The translations under genes and the position numbers were made by a program. From assembly GCA_905221605.1 (NCBI GenBank), contig CAJNDS010002438.1, forward strand, positions 278,357 through 342,356: a stretch of DNA of 64,000 nt. Reading direction: 5' to 3'. Shown one piece after another: positions 61,321 through 64,000 of this stretch. Origin of the DNA: Symbiodinium natans. Lineage: Eukaryota; Sar; Dinophyceae; Suessiales; Symbiodiniaceae. Within the stretch, counting starts at the first letter, position 1; every line of letters starts with the position of its first letter. The notes beneath the pieces are model-generated. The model was not told where the DNA came from, did no database searches, and was given only the letters and a program-made list of their open reading frames with translations.

Positions 61321-63853
61321 GGGGTCTTGGGGTTTTGGGGTTCGGGGTGCAGGAATTAGGGGGGATGAGGGTTACTTTTGGAGTTCTTAAGGGTTTCTGC
61401 AGCCACCATCTCCAAAGAGGTTTAGGGTTTCGGGCGTTTTGTTCCACTCCTGCAAGGTAGGTGTTTTTTTGCTTCGGGTTTACGGTTTAGGGCACGCCCA
61501 TCTAAAAGCAGCTGGCGCTGAACCGGCAAAGGAAGCTCCTTGTCTGAATCCTGCCCCATGTGTGCCTGGCACGTGCTCACAAAAGGGCCACTCTGGTAGC
61601 TATTCACCGATCAGTTCTGCATTCTCTGAAACTGGCAGCGAGTGGCCGAAAAGCGATCGAGCAGCTTCTCGGCAACCTGTGAGGCGGGTTGCTGTTCCGC
61701 TCTGGGGTTTGTTTAGGGTTTAGGTTTTAGGGTTTGGGGGAGAAGGTATCTAACTACCAGTTGAGGTCGCACATGCTCGCACATCCTGCCTTCTGGTCGA
61801 CATTCTTGAATGGTAGATCCTAATTGAGCACCAGAAAAAGACCATGCGCTAATTCCTTCTTGACCCTGGACCTGGTCCCACACCCAAAGGACCAAGGGCC
61901 AGATGCTGCAAAACGAACTGCAGCTCAGCGTCTTTCTGCGTAGGCGTCTTCCCCGCATCCTTTTGTTCCATCACTTGGCTCATTGCCTCCCATATCGTCT
62001 CGCACGCCTTGTCCACCCTTTCCTCCACACTCTTCTGCTTGTTGCCTTGCAGCCATCAGGGAACGAAGCGGGGGCCAAGGCAAGAGTACAGGACCAGAAG
62101 GAGCCCTAAACCCTAAACCCTAAACCCAGTTCAAGTAAGATGAAGGTAGTCGGCCTTCTTCCAGTTCACCCGCATCTCTGTCCTTGTTTCCTTCACAAGA
62201 CACAGGCCAGACGCTGGAATGGCTCAGACCGAAAATAGGTGCCTGAATTAGAATAAGGTTTGGGTGGAGCTTTTATAGTTTTATTGCAAAGGGAATATTA
62301 TAATTACTACAAATATTCATATTATTTCTACGATTATCATTATTACTATTACTATGACTCTTATTCTTACTATTCGAAATTCGAATTTTTCCGACCCCTG
62401 TATTACTTTCACACGCCGGCCTGCCGCCAGACTTTTCAGCGGACACACCGGGTACCGGGCTATTGCCCATCGTGCCTGCCAAGAATACTGTTCATTGCTT
62501 CAAGGTGTCAGATTTGTTCAGCCCCTAAACCCCAAACCCTAAACCATAAGCCTCTCTTCTGTAGATGGCTTGTAACAGCTTTTGGGTGGTTGTTGCAGGC
62601 GCAGCTCCGGAAATAATCTTGCTGCAGATGCCCCAACCTACAACCTAGATTTCCAGCTTCCCGTTGTGGGCAGGCGCTGCCACGGAAACTCTAAACCCTA
62701 AACCCTAAACCTTATGTACAGGAAGCCTTCCCTTGCATCTTGCCTGCATCCCATAGGGGTCCGCCTTGTCTGGTCTGAGAGGTCTGTTGCCTTGGCTAGG
62801 GCATGCACTTGGTGCACATCGTCGTACTCTAAACCCCAAACCCTTTTGTCTAAACCCTTTTGAGCACGGGCTTGGGATGTGTGCCGGCAAACCCGAAACC
62901 CTAAACCCTAAACCCGAAACCTTAAACCCAAGTGGCTCTCATGGACTCGATGGATCGGCTTCTCGGTGTCATCCCACTCCGTCGTCTTCCGCTTCTCGGG
63001 CGAGGGCGGACGGCGATCATCAAGAGCCATGTCCTGAACCGTAGTGAAAACGAGAATTTTGGCATAGAAAGTGTTTTAGAACGACTTCTATGATACACAC
63101 CTATATTTATATTTATATCTATATTTAAATTTATATTTAGATTCATATTTGTATTATCTATTTATGAGAATATACATGTAGTATATAACTATAGATGCTT
63201 ATGAAGTTATGTATTATATAATGTGACTCGCTGTACAGTAAAGGTTGTCCTGAAATGTGAGGCGCGGCATAAGCTTTTCCTGTGTCTAGAGTCTAGAGTG
63301 TTGGCCATCAGGCTGGCAGTTATCAGACTACTGGCTCGAAGTTCAGGAATGCGGCAGCTAAGCCAACTTTTTCAACCCAGGCTCCTCTGCAGCTGAGCCT
63401 ACCCAAAACCTAAACCCTAAACCCAAATCCTAACCAGCTCCCACCCTCATCAAGTCTCTCTCTGCCACCGTCCCATGCCGAGTTGCTCGTGACAAGGATC
63501 TTCTGGGGGACAAGCCCGGATGCAGACGCATCTGAGCTCGTCTAAGCTTGGAGTATGGAACCACGTGGCAGCGGACCGCGCTGATGTGCACAGATCTCAT
63601 GGATTTCATGACTTAGGGACTTAGGGCCTAGGGTTTATGGTTTAGGGTCGGGCAAGATTATGGGTGTGCCTCCTGCATCAGCGACTGCTACAGGGTGATG
63701 CTTCATGGCAGTGCGCGCAGGATTGCACGAAAAGCATCTCTGGGAGTCTGGTATGCTAGATACTGCAAATGGAGCTTCAGCTACGCGCGGGATGTCCTCC
63801 AGCTTCTCCTTTGCTGCACAAGCACTTTTCCGATACTTCGTGTGCCTTTTTTT

Positions 63854-63947
63854 CTGTTGGCTAGTAGGGAAGAGGGAATGAGGTACCCTATTTTCCCCTA
63901 GATATACCCTTTAAGGGATTATATAGGCATTCCCTACTAACCAACAG
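63854..63947. mobile_element. MITE-like foldback element, family D
   Basis: 94 bp with terminal inverted repeats CTGTTGGCTAGTAGGGA / TCCCTACTAACCAACAG (16 of 17 pair). Internal CCCTTTAAGGGATTATATAGG is shared with the copy at 57591. Confidence 0.85.
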
Positions 63948-64000
63948 TAAGTTTCTAGTTCCTGAAAGCACTCGCCGTCTCCCACACTGCACATTCACTG

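Larger units (their letters stand above)
55066..64000. other. gene-free terminal 9 kb made of foldback elements and telomere-like tracts
   Basis: No gene recognised on either strand. Telomere-like tracts: 55202-55230, 55745-55798, 57896-57949, 58076-58138, 58278-58315, 58480-58510, 59152-59188, 60400-60427, 60563-60585, 60700-60810, 61060-61140, 61264-61320, 62104-62127, 62690-62712, 62828-62930. T/C-rich low-complexity DNA at 59270-59460, G-rich/AATATTA block at 60920-61055, AT-rich DNA at 62280-62400 and 63095-63215. Foldback elements are listed separately. A plus-strand Cys-containing frame at 56964-57251 was examined and is not convincing. Confidence 0.5.

Overview
This window looks like nuclear DNA of a dinoflagellate, probably from the Symbiodinium/Polarella (Suessiales) side, although the species cannot be named from sequence alone. 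The evidence is: (1) a relict of the dinoflagellate trans-spliced leader at 55017-55034; (2) spliceosomal introns whose donors are GA or GC as often as GT, with a short direct repeat (AG|G...) at both ends; (3) every recognisable gene lying on the minus strand; (4) typical dinoflagellate families (PPR, RCC1-type repeats, ankyrin, GT8) and plastid FtsH proteases with lumenal-type leaders; (5) plant-type telomere repeats (TTTAGGG/CCCTAAA) scattered through the whole window.

Layout. 0-10 kb: a glycosyltransferase-like exon, a PPR fragment, a three-part PPR gene (2990-4546) and two ankyrin exons (9561-9951), separated by telomere-like tracts and microsatellites. 10-24 kb: almost no recognisable coding sequence, apart from a thioredoxin-like gene (18884-19322). 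It holds large AT and CA microsatellites, palindromic MITE-like elements and a 255-bp near-identical duplication. 24.4-31 kb: the gene core, two plastid/thylakoid-type FtsH proteases head to tail (24402-27703 and 27728-30452) with only 24 bp between stop and ATG, and an unrecognised two-exon gene just upstream. 34.7-36 kb: a GT8 (glycogenin-like) gene in five exons. 39-40.7 kb: a RING protein and a nucleotidyltransferase-fold protein. 44.3-45.7 kb: an RCC1-repeat protein. 48.3-50.6 kb: a secreted precursor-like protein with a long acidic stretch followed by a polyarginine block. 51.9-55.0 kb: a decayed LINE-like retroelement whose 5' end is the relict spliced leader fused to telomere-like repeats. 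55-64 kb: no recognisable genes, but a dense set of short foldback elements and telomere-like tracts.

How the parts relate. The two FtsH proteins resemble the two subunit types that form the thylakoid FtsH heterocomplex responsible for photosystem II repair, so their adjacency may have a functional meaning. Other neighbours show no obvious shared pathway, as is usual for dinoflagellate one-direction gene runs. At least five families of roughly 90-160 bp foldback elements, and telomere-like tracts joined to short recurrent spacers, make up much of the remaining DNA. One foldback element and several telomere-like tracts sit inside introns.

Limits: exon boundaries were inferred by eye from reading frame, family spacing and splice-site repeats. 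5' ends of several genes are unknown. No database search was possible.
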